Assembly (NCBI GenBank): GCA_964036045.1
Contig: OZ038378.1
Coordinates: 19,849,348-19,913,347, forward strand
Length of the DNA: 64,000 bases
Source: Eutreptiella sp. 'Long Island Sound 2002'
Taxonomy: Eukaryota; Euglenozoa; Euglenophyceae; Eutreptiales; Eutreptiaceae
Direction: 5' to 3'
The notes beneath the pieces are model-generated. The model searched no databases and had not been told where the DNA came from. It saw nothing but the letters and a program-made list of their open reading frames with translations. Every line of letters starts with the position of its first letter. Position 1 is the first letter of the stretch. Of the stretch, positions 1-13,522 are shown piece after piece. The position numbers were made by a program, and so were the translations under genes.

Positions 1-156
1 TTTACACGGGCCTTCCGCCACTTTACACGGGCCTTACACCACTTTACACCGGCCTTACACCACTTTACACGGGCCTTACACCACTTTACACGGGCCTTAC
101 ACCTCTTTACACGGGCCTTACACCACTTTACACGGGCCTTACACCACTTTACACGG
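1..156. repeat. Partial B block at left edge
   Basis: The block enters the window inside a unit. It contains CTTCCGCCAC, ACACCGGCC and a CCTCTTT variant, and ends ACACGG before A at 157. It lacks the usual TTAAACC penultimate unit. Confidence 0.95.
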
Positions 157-1272
157 ATCCATAGAGTGATCCATAGAGTGATCCATAGAGTGATCCATAG
201 AGTGATCCATGGAGTGATCCGTAGAGTGATCCATAGAGTGATGCATAGAGTGATCCATAGAGTGATCCATGGAGTGATCCGTAGAGTGATCCATAGAGTG
301 ATCCATAGAGTGATCCATAGAGTGATCCATAGAGTGATCCATAGAGTGATCCATAGAGTGATCAATAGAGTGATCCATAGAGTGATCCATAGAGTGATCC
401 ATGGAGTGATCCGTAGAGTGATCCATAGAGTGATCCATAGAGTGATCCATAGAGTGATCCATAGAGTGATCCATGGGTTGATCCATAGCGTGATCCATGG
501 AGTGATCAATAGAGTGATCCATAGAGTGATCCATAGACTGATCCATGGAGTGATCCATAGAGTGAACCATGGAGTGATCCATAGAGGGATCCATAGAGTG
601 ATCCATACAGTGATCCGGCCTTACACCACTTTACACGGGCCTTACACCACTTTACACGGGCCTTACACCGCTTTACACGGGCCTTACACCACTTTACACG
701 GGCCTCACACCACTTTACACGGGCCTTACACCACTTTACACGGGCCTTACACCACTTTACACGGGCCTTACACCACTTTACAAGCGCTTTACACCACTTT
801 ACACGGGCCTTACACCACTTTACACTGGTCTTACCCCATTTTACACGGGCCTTACACCACTTTACACGGGCCTTACACCACTTTACACGGCCCTTACACC
901 ACTTTACACGGGCCTTACACCACTTTACACGGGCCTTAAACCACTTTACACGGGCCTTACACCACTTTACACGGGCCTTACACCACTTTACACGGGCCTG
1001 ACACCACTGTACACGGACCGTACACCACTTTACACGGGCCTTACACCACTTTACACGGGCCTTACACCACTTTACACGGGCCTTACACCACTTTACACGG
1101 GCCCTACACCACTTTACACGGGCCTGACACCACTTTACACGGACCTTGCACCACTTTACACCGGCCTTACACCACTTTACACGGGCCTTACACCACTTTA
1201 CACGGACGGGCCTTACACCATTTTACACGGGCCTTAAACCACTTTACACGGGCCTTACACCACTTTACAAGG
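157..1272. repeat. Composite 1, class 2
   Basis: A is 157-616 (38 units + 4 nt) with three ATGGAG/CCGTAG pairs, AACCATGG and an internal GGATCC at 587-592. B is 617-1272 (31 units + 5 nt) with ACAAGCGC, ACACTGG, GTACACGGACC and terminal ACAAGG. A 4-nt insertion lies within 1203-1210, the only non-unit insertion longer than 1 nt in the window. Confidence 0.95.
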
Positions 1273-2207
1273 ATCCATAGAGTGATCCATAGAGTGATCC
1301 ATAGAGTGATCCATAGAGTGATCCATAGAGTGATCCATAGAATGATCCATGGAGTGATCCGTAGAGTGATCCATAGAGTGATCCATAGAGTGATCCATAG
1401 AGTGATCCATAGAGTGATCCATAGAGTGATCCATGGAGTGATCCGTAGAGTGATCCATAGAGTGATCCATAGAGTGATCCATAGAGTAATCCATAGAGTG
1501 ATCCATAGAGTGATCCATAGAGTGATCCATAGAGTGCTCCATGGAGTGATCCATAGAGTGATCCATAGAGTGATCCATAGAGTGATCCATAGAATGATCC
1601 ATAGAGTGATCCATAGAGTGATCCATAGAGTGATCCATAGAGTGATCCATAGAGTGATCCATAGAGTGATCCATAGAGTGATCCATGGGTTGATCCATAG
1701 CGTGATCCATGGAGTGATCAATAGAGTGATCCATAGAGTGATCCATAGACTGATCCATGGAGTGATCCATAGAGTGAACCATGGAGTGATCCATAGAGTG
1801 ATCCATAGAGTGATCCATACAGTGATCCGGCCTTACACCACTTTACACGGGCCTTACACCACTTTACACGGACCTTACACCGCTTTACACGGGCCTTACA
1901 CCACTTTACACGGGCCTTACACCACTTTACACGCGCCTTACACCACTTTACACGGGCCTTGCACCACTTTACACGGGCCTTACACCACTTTACACGGGCC
2001 TTACACCATTTTACACGGGCCTTACACCACTTTACACGGACCTTACACCACTTTACACGGGCCTTACACCACTTTACACGGGCCTTGCACCACTTTACAC
2101 GGGCCTTCCGCCACTTTACACGGGCCTTACACCACTTTACACGGGCCTTACACCACTTTACACGGGCCTTAAACCACTTTACACGGGCCTTACACCACTT
2201 TACACGG
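1273..2207. repeat. Composite 2, class 3
   Basis: A is 1273-1828 (46 units) with AGAATG, two ATGGAG/CCGTAG pairs, CTCCATGG and AACCATGG. B is 1829-2207 (18 units) with GGACC in its second unit and CGCGCC, but no CTTCCCCCAC. Confidence 0.95.
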
Positions 2208-2914
2208 ATCCATAGAGTGATCCATAGAGTGATCCATAGAGTGATCCATAGAGTGATCCATAGAGTGATCCATAGAGTGATCCATAGAGTGATCCATAGA
2301 GTGATCCATGGGTTGATCCATAGCGTGATCCATGGAGTGATCAATAGAGTGATCCATAGAGTGATCCATAGACTGATCCATGGAGTGATCCATAGAGTGA
2401 ACCATGGAGTGATCCATAGAGTGATCCATAGAGTGATCCATACAGTGATCCGGCCTTACACCACTTTACACGGGCCTTACACCACTTTACACGGACCTTA
2501 CACCGCTTTACACGGGCCTTACACCACTTTACACGGGCCTTACACCACTTTACACGGGCCTTACACCACTTTACACGGGCCTTACACCACTTTGCACGGG
2601 CCTTCCCCCACTTTACACGGGCCTTACACCACTTTACACGCGCCTTACACCACTTTACACGGGCCTTGCACCACTTTACACGGGCCTTACACCACTTTAC
2701 ACGGGCCTTACACCATTTTACACGGGCCTTACACCACTTTACACGGACCTTACACCACTTTACACGGGCCTTACACCACTTTACACGGGCCTTGCACCAC
2801 TTTACACGGGCCTTCCGCCACTTTACACGGGCCTTACACCACTTTACACGGGCCTTACACCACTTTACACGGGCCTTAAACCACTTTACACGGGCCTTAC
2901 ACCACTTTACACGG
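2208..2914. repeat. Composite 3, class 3 with shortest A block
   Basis: A is 2208-2451 (20 units, the shortest complete A block): eight consensus units run straight into the GGGTTG/AGCGTG 3' signature, so the whole 5' and middle part is missing. B is 2452-2914 (22 units) with the full CTTCCCCCAC, CGCGCC, ATTTT and CTTCCGCC series. Confidence 0.95.
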
Positions 2915-3828
2915 ATCCATAGAGTGATCCATAGAGTGATCCATAGAGTGATCCATAGAGTGATCCATAGAGTGATCCATAGAGTGATCCATGGAGTGAT
3001 CCATAGAGTGATCCATAGAGTGATCCATAGAGTGATCCATGGAGTGATCCGTAGAGTGATCCATAGAGTGATACATAGAGTGATCCAGAGAGTGATCCAT
3101 AGAATGATCCATAGAGTGATCCATAGAGTGATCCATAGAGTGATCCATAGAGTGATCCATAGAGTGATCCATGGGTTGATCCATAGCGTGATCCATGGAG
3201 TGATCAATAGAGTGATCCATAGACTGATCCATGGAGTGATCCATAGAGTGATCCATGGAGTGATCCATAGAGTGATCCATAGAGTGATCCATACAGTGAT
3301 CCGGCCTTACACCACTTTACACGGGCCTTACACCACTTTACACGGGCCTTACACCGCTTTACACGGGCCTTACACCACTTTACACGGGCCTTACACCACT
3401 TTACACGGGCCTTACACCACTTTACACGGGCCTTACACCACTTTGCACGGGCCTTAAACCACTTTACACGGGCCTTACACCACTTTACACGGGCCTTACA
3501 CCACTTTACAGGGCCCTTACACCATTTTACACGTGCCTTACACCACTTTACACGGGCATGACACCACTGTACACGGACCTTACACCACTTTACACGGGCC
3601 TTACACCACTTTACACGGGCCTTACACCACTTTACACGGGCCTTACACCGCTTTACACGGGCCCTACACCACTTTACACGGGCCTGACACCACTTTACAC
3701 GGACCTTACACCACTTTACACCGGCCTTACACCACTTTACACGGGCCTTACACCACTTTACACGGGCCTTACACCATTTTACACGGGCCTTAAACCACTT
3801 TACACGGGCCTTACACCACTTTACAAGG
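2915..3828. repeat. Composite 4, class 4 A joined to class 2 B
   Basis: A is 2915-3302 (32 units) with ATACATAG, CCAGAGAG and AGAATG. B is 3303-3828 (25 units) with CAGGGCCC, ACACGTGCC, GGGCATGAC and terminal ACAAGG, which are class 2 markers, so this is a hybrid composite. Confidence 0.94.
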
Positions 3829-4763
3829 ATCCATAGAGTGATCCATAGAGTGATCCATAGAGTGATCCATAGAGTGATCCATAGAGTGATCCATAGAATG
3901 ATCCATGGAGTGATCCGTAGAGTGATCCATAGAGTGATCCATAGAGTGATCCATAGAGTGATCCATAGAGTGATCCATAGAGTGATCCATGGAGTGATCC
4001 GTAGAGTGATCCATGGAGTGATCCATAGAGTGATCCATAGAGTGATCCATAGAGTGATCCATAGAGTGATCCATAGAGTGATCCATAGAGTGCTCCATGG
4101 AGTGATCCATAGAGTGATCCATAGAGTGATCCATAGAGTGATCCATAGAATGATCCATAGAGTGAGCCATAGAGTGATCCATAGAGTGATCCATAGAGTG
4201 ATCCATAGAGTGATCCATAGAGCGATCCATAGAGTGATCCATGGGTTGATCCATAGCGTGATCCATGGAGTGATCAATAGAGTGATCCATAGAGTGATCC
4301 ATAGACTGATCCATGGAGTGATCCATAGAGTGAACCATGGAGTGATCCATAGAGTGATCCATAGAGTGATCCATACAGTGATCCGGCCTTACACCACTTT
4401 ACACGGGCCTTACACCACTTTACACGGACCTTACACCGCTTTACACGGGCCTTACACCACTTTACACGGGCCTTACACCACTTTACACGGGCCTTACACC
4501 ACTTTACACGGGCCTTACACCACTTTGCACGGGCCTTCCCCCACTTTTCACGGGCCTTACACCACTTTGCACGGGCCTTACACCACTTTACACGGACCTT
4601 ACACCACTTTACACGGGCCTTACACCACTTTACACGGGCCTTGCACCACTTTACACGGGCCTTCCGCCACTTTACACGGGCCTTACACCACTTTACACGG
4701 GCCTTACACCACTTTACACGGGCCTTAAACCACTTTACACGGGCCTTACACCACTTTACACGG
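3829..4763. repeat. Composite 5, class 3
   Basis: A is 3829-4384 (46 units) with two ATGGAG/CCGTAG pairs, GTGAGCC, AGCGATCC and AACCATGG. B is 4385-4763 (18 units) with CTTCCCCCACTTTTCAC. Confidence 0.95.
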
Positions 4764-5677
4764 ATCCATAGAGTGATCCATAGAGTGATCCATAGAGTGA
4801 TCCATAGAGTGATCCATAGAGTGATCCATAGAGTGATCCATGGAGTGATCCATAGAGTGATCCATAGAGTGATCCATAGAGTGATCCATGGAGTGATCCG
4901 TAGAGTGATCCATAGAGTGATACATAGAGTGATCCAGAGAGTGATCCATAGAATGATCCATAGAGTGATCCATAGAGTGATCCATAGAGTGATCCATAGA
5001 GTGATCCATAGAGTGATCCATGGGTTGATCCATAGCGTGATCCATGGAGTGATCAATAGAGTGATCCATAGACTGATCCATGGAGTGATCCATAGAGTGA
5101 TCCATGGAGTGATCCATAGAGTGATCCATAGAGTGATCCATACAGTGATCCGGCCTTACACCACTTTACACGGGCCTTACACCACTTTACACGGGCCTTA
5201 CACCGCTTTACACGGGCCTTACACCACTTTACACGGGCCTTACACCACTTTACACGGGCCTTACACCACTTTACACGGGCCTTACACCACTTTGCACGGG
5301 CCTTAAACCACTTTACACGGGCCTTACACCACTTTACACGGGCCTTACACCACTTTACAGGGCCCTTACACCATTTTACACGTGCCTTACACCACTTTAC
5401 ACGGGCATGACACCACTGTACACGGACCTTACACCACTTTACACGGGCCTTACACCACTTTACACGGGCCTTACACCACTTTACACGGGCCTTACACCGC
5501 TTTACACGGGCCCTACACCACTTTACACGGGCCTGACACCACTTTACACGGACCTTACACCACTTTACACCGGCCTTACACCACTTTACACGGGCCTTAC
5601 ACCACTTTACACGGGCCTTACACCATTTTACACGGGCCTTAAACCACTTTACACGGGCCTTACACCACTTTACAAGG
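4764..5677. repeat. Composite 6, copy of composite 4
   Basis: A is 4764-5151 (32 units) and B 5152-5677 (25 units). The variants are the same as in 2915-3828. Confidence 0.95.
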
Positions 5678-6612
5678 ATCCATAGAGTGATCCATAGAGT
5701 GATCCATAGAGTGATCCATAGAGTGATCCATAGAGTGATCCATAGAATGATCCATGGAGTGATCCGTAGAGTGATCCATAGAGTGATCCATAGAGTGATC
5801 CATAGAGTGATCCATAGAGTGATCCATAGAGTGATCCATGGAGTGATCCGTAGAGTGATCCATGGAGTGATCCATAGAGTGATCCATAGAGTGATCCATA
5901 GAGTGATCCATAGAGTGATCCATAGAGTGATCCATAGAGTGCTCCATGGAGTGATCCATAGAGTGATCCATAGAGTGATCCATAGAGTGATCCATAGAAT
6001 GATCCATAGAGTGAGCCATAGAGTGATCCATAGAGTGATCCATAGAGTGATCCATAGAGTGATCCATAGAGCGATCCATAGAGTGATCCATGGGTTGATC
6101 CATAGCGTGATCCATGGAGTGATCAATAGAGTGATCCATAGAGTGATCCATAGACTGATCCATGGAGTGATCCATAGAGTGAACCATGGAGTGATCCATA
6201 GAGTGATCCATAGAGTGATCCATACAGTGATCCGGCCTTACACCACTTTACACGGGCCTTACACCACTTTACACGGACCTTACACCGCTTTACACGGGCC
6301 TTACACCACTTTACACGGGCCTTACACCACTTTACACGGGCCTTACACCACTTTACACGGGCCTTACACCACTTTGCACGGGCCTTCCCCCACTTTTCAC
6401 GGGCCTTACACCACTTTGCACGGGCCTTACACCACTTTACACGGACCTTACACCACTTTACACGGGCCTTACACCACTTTACACGGGCCTTGCACCACTT
6501 TACACGGGCCTTCCGCCACTTTACACGGGCCTTACACCACTTTACACGGGCCTTACACCACTTTACACGGGCCTTAAACCACTTTACACGGGCCTTACAC
6601 CACTTTACACGG
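5678..6612. repeat. Composite 7, copy of composite 5
   Basis: A is 5678-6233 (46 units) and B 6234-6612 (18 units). The variants are the same as in 3829-4763. Confidence 0.95.
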
Positions 6613-7427
6613 ATCCATAGAGTGATCCATAGAGTGATCCATAGAGTGATCCATAGAGTGATCCATAGAGTGATCCATAGAGTGATCCATAGAGTGATCC
6701 ATGGAGTGATCCGTAGAGTGATCCATAGAGTGATCCATAGAGTGATCCATAGAGTGATCCATAGAATGATCCATAGAGTGATCCATAGAGTGATCCATAG
6801 AGTGATCCATAGAGTGATCCATAGAGTGATCCATGGGTTGATCCATAGCGTGATCAATGGAGTGATCAATAGAGTGATCCATAGACTGATCCATGGAGTG
6901 ATCCATAGAGTGATCCATGGAGTGATCCATAGAGTGATCCATAGAGTGATCCATACAGTGATCCGGCCTTACACCACTTTACACGGGCCTTACACCACTT
7001 TACACGGGCCTTACACCGCTTTACACGGGCCTTACACCACTTTACACGGGCCTTACACCACTTTACACGGGCCTTACACCACTTTACACGGGCCTTACAC
7101 CACTTTGCACGGGCCATACACCACTTTACACGGGTCTTGCACCACTTTACACGGGCCTTACACCACTTTGCACGGGCATTGCCCCACTTTAAACGGGCCT
7201 TACACCACTTTACACGCGCCTTCCGCCACTTTACACGGGCCTTACACCACTTTACACGGACCTTACACCACTTTACACGGGCCTTACACCACTTTACACG
7301 GGCCTGACACCACTTTACACGGACCTTACACCACTTTACACGGGCCTTGCACCACTTTACACGGGCCTTCCGCCACTTTACACGGGCCTTACACCACTTT
7401 ACACCGGCCTTACACCACTTTATACGG
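6613..7427. repeat. Composite 8, class 4
   Basis: A is 6613-6964 (29 units) with AGAATG and two adjacent CAATGG/CAATAG units. B is 6965-7427 (22 units) with GGTCTTGC, GCATTGCCCCAC and CGCGCCTTCCGCC; it ends TTATACGG and lacks the TTAAACC unit. Confidence 0.95.
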
Positions 7428-8197
7428 ATCCATAGAGTGATCCATGGAGTGATCCATAGAGTGATCCATAGAGTGATCCATAGAGCGATCCATAGAGTGA
7501 TCCATGGAGTGATCCGTAGAGTGATCCATAGAGTGATCCATAGAGTGATCCATAGATTGATCCATAGAGTGATCCATAGAGTGATCCATAGAATGATCCA
7601 TAGAGTGATCCATAGAGTGATCCATGGGTTGATCCATAGCGTGATCAATGGAGTGATCAATAGAGTGATACATAGACTGATCCATGGAGTGATCCATAGA
7701 GTGATCCATGGAGTGATCCATAGAGTGATCCATAGAGTGATCCATACAGTGATCCGGCCTTACACCACTTTACACGGGCCTTACACCACTTTACACGGGC
7801 CTTACACCGCTTTACCCGGGCCTTACACCACTTTACACGGGCCTTACACCACTTTACACGGGCCTTACACCACTTTACACGGGCCTTACACCACTTTGCA
7901 CGGGCCTTACACCACTTTACACGGGTCTTGCACCACTTTACACGGGCCTTACACCACTTTGCACGGGCATTGCCCCACTTTAAACGGGCCTTACACCACT
8001 TTACACGCGCCTTCCGCCACTTTACACGGGCCTTACACCACTTTACACGGGCCTTCCGCCACTTTACACGGGCCTTACACCACTTTACACCGGCCTTACA
8101 CCACTTTACACGGGCCTTACACCACTTTACACGGGCCTTACACCACTTTACACGGGCCTTAAACCACTTTACACGGGCCTTACACCACTTTACACGG
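7428..8197. repeat. Composite 9, class 5/4 hybrid A with class 4 B
   Basis: A is 7428-7755 (27 units): its 5' part has AGCGATCC and AGATTG as in class 5, and its 3' part has AGAATG and CAATGG as in composite 8. B is 7756-8197 (21 units) with TTTACCCGGG, GCATTGCCCC and two CTTCCGCC units. Confidence 0.94.
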
Positions 8198-8889
8198 ATC
8201 CATAGAGTGATCCATGGAGTGATCCATAGAGTGATCCATAGAGTGATCCATAGAGCGATCCATAGAGTGATCCATGGAGTGATCCGTAGAGTGATCCATA
8301 GAGTGATCCATAGAGTGATCCATAGATTGATCCATAGAGTGATCCATAGAGTGATCCATAGAGGGATCCATAGAGTGCTCCATGGAGTGATCCATAGAGT
8401 GATCCATAGAGTGATCCATAGAGTGATCCATGGAGTGATCCATAGAGTGATCCATAGAGTGATCCATAGAGTGATCCATAGAGTGATCCATAGAGTGATC
8501 CATAGAGTGATCCATGGGTTGATCCATAGCGTGATCCATGGAGTGATCAATAGAGTGATCCATAGAGTGATCCATAGAGTGATCCATGGAGTGATCCATA
8601 GAGTGATCCATGGAGTGATCCATAGTGTGATCCATAGAGTGATCCATACAGTGATCCGGCCTTACACCACTTTACACGGGCCTTACACCACTTTACACGG
8701 GCCTTACACCGCTTTACACGGGCCTTACACCACTTTACACGGGCCTTACACCACTTTACACGGGCCTTACACCACTTTACACGGGCCTTACACCACTTTG
8801 CACGGGCCTTACACCACGTTACACGGGTCTTGCACCACTTTACACGGGCCTTAAACCACTTTACACGGGCCTTACACCACTTTACACGG
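8198..8889. repeat. Composite 10, class 5
   Basis: A is 8198-8657 (38 units) with AGCGATCC, AGATTG, CTCCATGG and TAGTGTG. B is 8658-8889 (11 units) with GGTCTTGC and TTAAACC. Confidence 0.95.
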
Positions 8890-9983
8890 ATCCATAGAGT
8901 GATCCATAGAGTGATCCATAGAGTGATCCATAGAGTGATCCATAGAGTGATCCATAGAGTGATCCATGGAGTGATCCGTAGAGTGATCCATAGAGTGATC
9001 CATAGAGTGATCCATAGAGTGATCCATGGAGTGATCCATAGAGTGATCCATAGAGTGATCCATAGAGTGCTCCATAGAATGATCCATAGAGTGATCCATA
9101 GAGTGATCCATAGAGTGATCCATAGAGTGATCCATAGAGTGATCCATGGGTTGATCCATAGCGTGATTCATGGAGTGATCAATAGAGTGATCCATAGAGT
9201 GATCCATAGACTGATCAATGGAGTGATCCATAGAGTGATCCATGGAGTGATCCATAGAGTGATCCATAGAGTGATCCATACAGTGATCCGGCCTTACACC
9301 ACTTTACACGGGCCTTACACCACTTTACACGGGCCTTACACCGCTTTACACGGGCCTTACACCACTTTACACGGGCCTTACACCACTTTACACGGGCCTT
9401 ACACCACTTTACACGGGCCTTACACCACTTTGCACGGGCCTTCCCCCACTTTACACGGGCCTTACACCACTTTACACGCGCCTTACACCACTTTACACGG
9501 GCCTTGCACCACTTTACACGGGCCTTACACCACTTTACACGGGCCTTACACCATTTTACACGGGCCTTACACCACTTTACACGGACCTTACACCACTTTA
9601 CACGGGCCTTACACCACTTTACACGGGCCTTGCACCACTTTACAGGGGCCTTCCGCCACTTTACACGGGCCTTCCACCACTTTACACGGGCCTTACACCA
9701 CTTTACACGGGCCTTGCACCACTTTACACGGACCTTACACCACTTTACACGGGCCTTACACCACTTTACACGGGCCTGACACCACTTTACACGGACCTTA
9801 CACCACTTTACACGGGCCTTGCACCACTTTAGACGGGCCTTCCGCCACTTTACACGGGCCTTACACCACTTTACACCGGCCTTACACCACTTTACACGGG
9901 CCTTACACCACTTTACACGGGCCTTACACCACTTTACACGGGCCTTAAACCACTTTACACGGGCCTTACACCACTTTACACGG
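8890..9983. repeat. Composite 11, class 6
   Basis: A is 8890-9289 (33 units) with CTCCATAGAATG and GATTCATGG. B is 9290-9983 (33 units) running CTTCCCCCAC, CGCGCC, ATTTT, CAGGGGCC, CTTCCGCC, TTTAGACGGG. Confidence 0.95.
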
Positions 9984-10654
9984 ATCCATAGAGTGGTCCA
10001 TAGAGTGATCCATAGAGTGATCCATAGAGTGATCCATAGAGTGATCCATAGAGTGATCCATGGAGTGATCCGTAGAGTGATCCATAGACTGATCCATAGA
10101 GTGATCCATAGAGTGATCCATAGAGTGATCCATAGAGTGATCCATAGAGTGATCCATAGAGTGCTCCATGGAGTGATCCATAGAGTGATCCATAGAGTGA
10201 TCCATAGAGTGATCCATGGAGTGATCCATAGAGTGATCCATAGAGTGATCCATAGAGTGATCCATACAGTGATCCATAGAGTGATCCATAGAGTGATCCA
10301 TGGGTTGATCCATAGCGTGATCCATGGAGTGATCAATAGAGGGATACATAGAGTGATCCATAGACTGATCCATGGAGTGATCCATAGAGTGATCCATGGA
10401 GTGGTCCATAGAGTGATCCATAGAGTGATCCATACAGTGATCCGGCCTTACACCACTTTACACGGGCCTTACACCACTTTACACGGGCCTTACACCGCTT
10501 TACACGGGCCTTACACCACTTTACACGGGCCTTACACCACTTTACACGGGCCTTACACCACTTTACACGGGCCTTACACCACTTTGCACGGGCCTTACAC
10601 CACTTTACACGGGCCTTACAATACTTTACACGGGCCTTACACCACTTTACACGG
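9984..10654. repeat. Composite 12, class 1
   Basis: A is 9984-10443 (38 units) with GTGGTCC units near both ends and an internal CATACAG. B is 10444-10654 (10 units) with TTACAATAC near its end. Confidence 0.95.
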
Positions 10655-11316
10655 ATCCATAGAGTGATCCGTAGAGTGATCCATAGAGTGATCCATAGAG
10701 TGATCCATAGAGTGATCCATGGAGTGATCCGTAGAGTGATCCATAGAGTGATCCATAGAGTGATCCATAGAGTGATCCATAGAGTGATCCATAGAGTGAT
10801 CCATAGAGTGATCCATAGAGTGATCCATAGAGTGATCCATAGAGTGATCCATGGAGTGATCCGTAGAGTGATCCATAGAGTGATCCATAGAGTGATCCAT
10901 AGAGTGATCCATAGCGTGATCCATAGAGTGATCAATAGAGTGATCCATAGAGTGATCCATAGACTGATCCATGGAGTGATCCATAGAGTGAACCATGGAG
11001 TGATCCATAGAGGGATCCATAGAGTGATCCATACAGTGATCCAGCCTTACACCACTTTGCACGGGCCTTACACCACTTTACACGGGCCTTACACCGCTTT
11101 ACACGGGCCTTACACCACTTTACACGGGCCTTACACCACTTTACACGGACCTTACACCACTTTACACGGGCCTTACACCACTTTACACGGGCCTTACACC
11201 ACTTTACAAGCGCCTTACACCACTTTACACGGGCCTTACACCACTTTACACTGGCCTTACACCACTTTACACGGGCCTTACACCACTTTACACGGGCCTT
11301 ACACCACTTTACAAGG
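10655..11316. repeat. Composite 13, class 2 (short)
   Basis: A is 10655-11042 (32 units) with CCGTAG in the second unit, AACCATGG and AGGGATCC; the A/B joint reads ATCCAGCC instead of ATCCGGCC. B is 11043-11316 (13 units) with ACAAGCGCC, ACACTGGCC and terminal ACAAGG. Confidence 0.94.
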
Positions 11317-11997
11317 ATCCACAGAGTGATCGATAGAGTGATCCATAGAGTGATCCATAGAGTGATCCATAGAGTGATCCATAGAGTGATCCATAGAGTG
11401 ATCCATGGAGTGATCCGTAGAGTGATCCATAGAGTGATCCATAGAGTGATCCATAGAGTGATCCATAGAGTGATCCATAGAGTGATCCATCGAGTGATCC
11501 GTAGAGTGATCCATAGAGTGATCCATAGAGTGATCCATAGAGTGATCCATAGAGTGATCCATAGAGTGATCCATAGAGTGATCCATAGAGTGGTCCATGG
11601 AGTGAACCATAGAGTGATCCATAGAGTGATCCATAGAGTGATCCATAGAATGATCCATAGAGTGATCCATAGAGTGATCCATAGAGTGATCCATGGAGTG
11701 ATCCATAGAGTGAACCATGGAGTGATCCATAGAGTGATCCATAGAGTGATCCATACAGTGATCCGGCCTTACACCACTTTACACGGGCCTCACACCACTT
11801 TACACGGGCCTTACACCGCTTTACACGGGCCTTACACCACTTTACACGGGCCTTACACCACTTTACACCGGCCTTACACCACTTTACACGGGCCTTACAC
11901 CACTTTGCACGGGCCTTACACCACTTTACACGGGTCTTGCACCACTTTACACGGGCCTTAAAACCACTTTACACGGGCCTTACACCACTTTACACGG
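11317..11997. repeat. Composite 14, class 3 A with short class 5-like B
   Basis: A is 11317-11764 (37 units) starting CCACAGAG and CGATAG; it lacks the GGGTTG/AGCGTG/CAATAG signature but keeps AACCATGG. B is 11765-11997 (11 units + 2) with GGTCTTGC and a 1-nt insertion in the A run near 11960-11963. Confidence 0.94.
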
Positions 11998-12962
11998 ATC
12001 CATAGAGTGATCCATAGAGTGATCCATAGAGTGATCTATAGAGTGATCCATAGAGTGATCCATAGAGTGATCCATGGAGTGATCCGTAGAGTGATCCATA
12101 GAGTGATCCATAGAGTGATCCATAGAGTGATCCATAGAGTGATCCATAGAGTGATCCATAGAGTGATCCATAGAGTGCTCCATGGAGTGATCCATAGAGT
12201 GATCCATAGAGTGATCCATAGAGTGATCCATAGAGTGATCCATAGAGTGATCCATAGAGTGATCCATAGAGTGATCCATAGAGTGATCCATAGAGTGATC
12301 CATAGAGTGATCCATGGGTTGATCCATAGCGTGATCCATGGAGCGATCAATAGAGTGATCCATAGAGTGATCCATAGACTGACCCATGCAGTGATCCATA
12401 GAGTGATCCATGGAGTGATCCATAGAGTGATCCATAGAGTGATCCATACAGTGATCCGGCCTTACACCACTTTACACGGGCCTTACACCACTTTACAGGG
12501 CCCTTACACCACTTTACACGGGTCTTACACCATTTTACACGGGCCTTACACCACTTTACACGGACCTTACACCACTTTACACGGGCCTTACACCACTTTA
12601 CACGGGCCTTGCACCACTTTACAGGGGCCTTCCGCCACTTTACACGGGCCTTACACCACTTTACACGGGCCTTACACCACTTTACACGGGCCTTACACCA
12701 CTTTACACGGACCTTACACCACTTTACACGGGCCTTACACCACTTTACACGGGCCTGACACCACTTTACACGGACCTTACACCACTTTACACGGGCCTTG
12801 CACCACTTTACACGGGCCTTCCGCCACTTTACACGGGCCTTACACCACTTTACACCGGCCTTACACCACTTTACACGGGCCTTACACCACTTTACACGGG
12901 CCTTACACCACTTTACACGGGCCTTAAACCACTTTACACGGGCCTTACACCACTTTACACGG
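11998..12962. repeat. Composite 15, class 6
   Basis: A is 11998-12457 (38 units) with ATCTATAG, AGCGATCAATAG and CATGCAG. B is 12458-12962 (24 units); it lacks the CGCTTT third unit and begins with CAGGGCCC, then runs into the CAGGGGCC series. Confidence 0.95.
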
Positions 12963-13522
12963 ATCCATAGAGTGATCCATAGAGTGATCCATAGAGTGAT
13001 CCATAGAGTGATCCATAGAGTGATCCATAGAGTGATCCATGGAGTGATCCGTAGAGTGATCCATAGAGTGATCCATAGAGTGATCCATAGAGTGATCCAT
13101 AGAGTGATCCATAGAGTGATCCATAGAGTGATCCATAGAGTGCTCCATGGAGTGATCCATAGAGTGATACATAGAGTGATCCATAGAGTGATCCATGGAG
13201 TGATCCATAGAGTGATCCATAGAGTGATCCATAGAGTGATCCATAGAGTGATCCATAGAGTGATCCATAGAGTGATCCATACAGTGATCCGGCCTTACAC
13301 CACTTTACACGGGCCTTACACCACTTTACACGGGCCTTACACCGCTTTACACGGGCCTTACACCACTTTACACGGGCCTTACACCACTTTACACGGGCCT
13401 TACACCACTTTACACGGGCCTTACACCACTTTGCACGGGCCTTACACCACTTTACACGGGTCTTGCACCACTTTACACGGGCCTTAAACTACTTTACACG
13501 GGCCTTACACCACTTTACACGG
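12963..13522. repeat. Composite 16, class 1 (3' signature deleted)
   Basis: A is 12963-13290 (27 units) with CTCCATGG and ATACATAG; the GGGTTG/AGCGTG/CAATAG part is missing. B is 13291-13522 (11 units) with GGTCTTGC and TTAAACTAC. Confidence 0.94.

Larger units (their letters stand above)
2915..6612. repeat. Tandem duplication, 2 x 1849 bp
   Basis: 2915-4763 and 4764-6612 have the same sub-block lengths (A 388, B 526, A 556, B 379). They also share every private variant I compared, including ATACATAG, CCAGAGAG, GGGCATGAC, GTGAGCC and AGCGATCC near the end of the long A block. All frames translate identically across the pair. This is a very recent duplication or, less likely, an assembly duplication. 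Confidence 0.93.

Noticed and set aside
139-606. Minus-strand MDHS repeat proteins in every A block, resembling Met/His-rich copper-binding proteins
   Set aside because: The motif is just the reverse complement of the 12-mer. The frames start and stop at A/B joints, have no signal peptide or conserved domain, and variants are mostly non-synonymous.
157-616. A blocks as transposon insertions into B
   Set aside because: There are no terminal inverted repeats, no target duplications beyond one G, and no coding capacity. The palindromic GGATCC is present at only one end.
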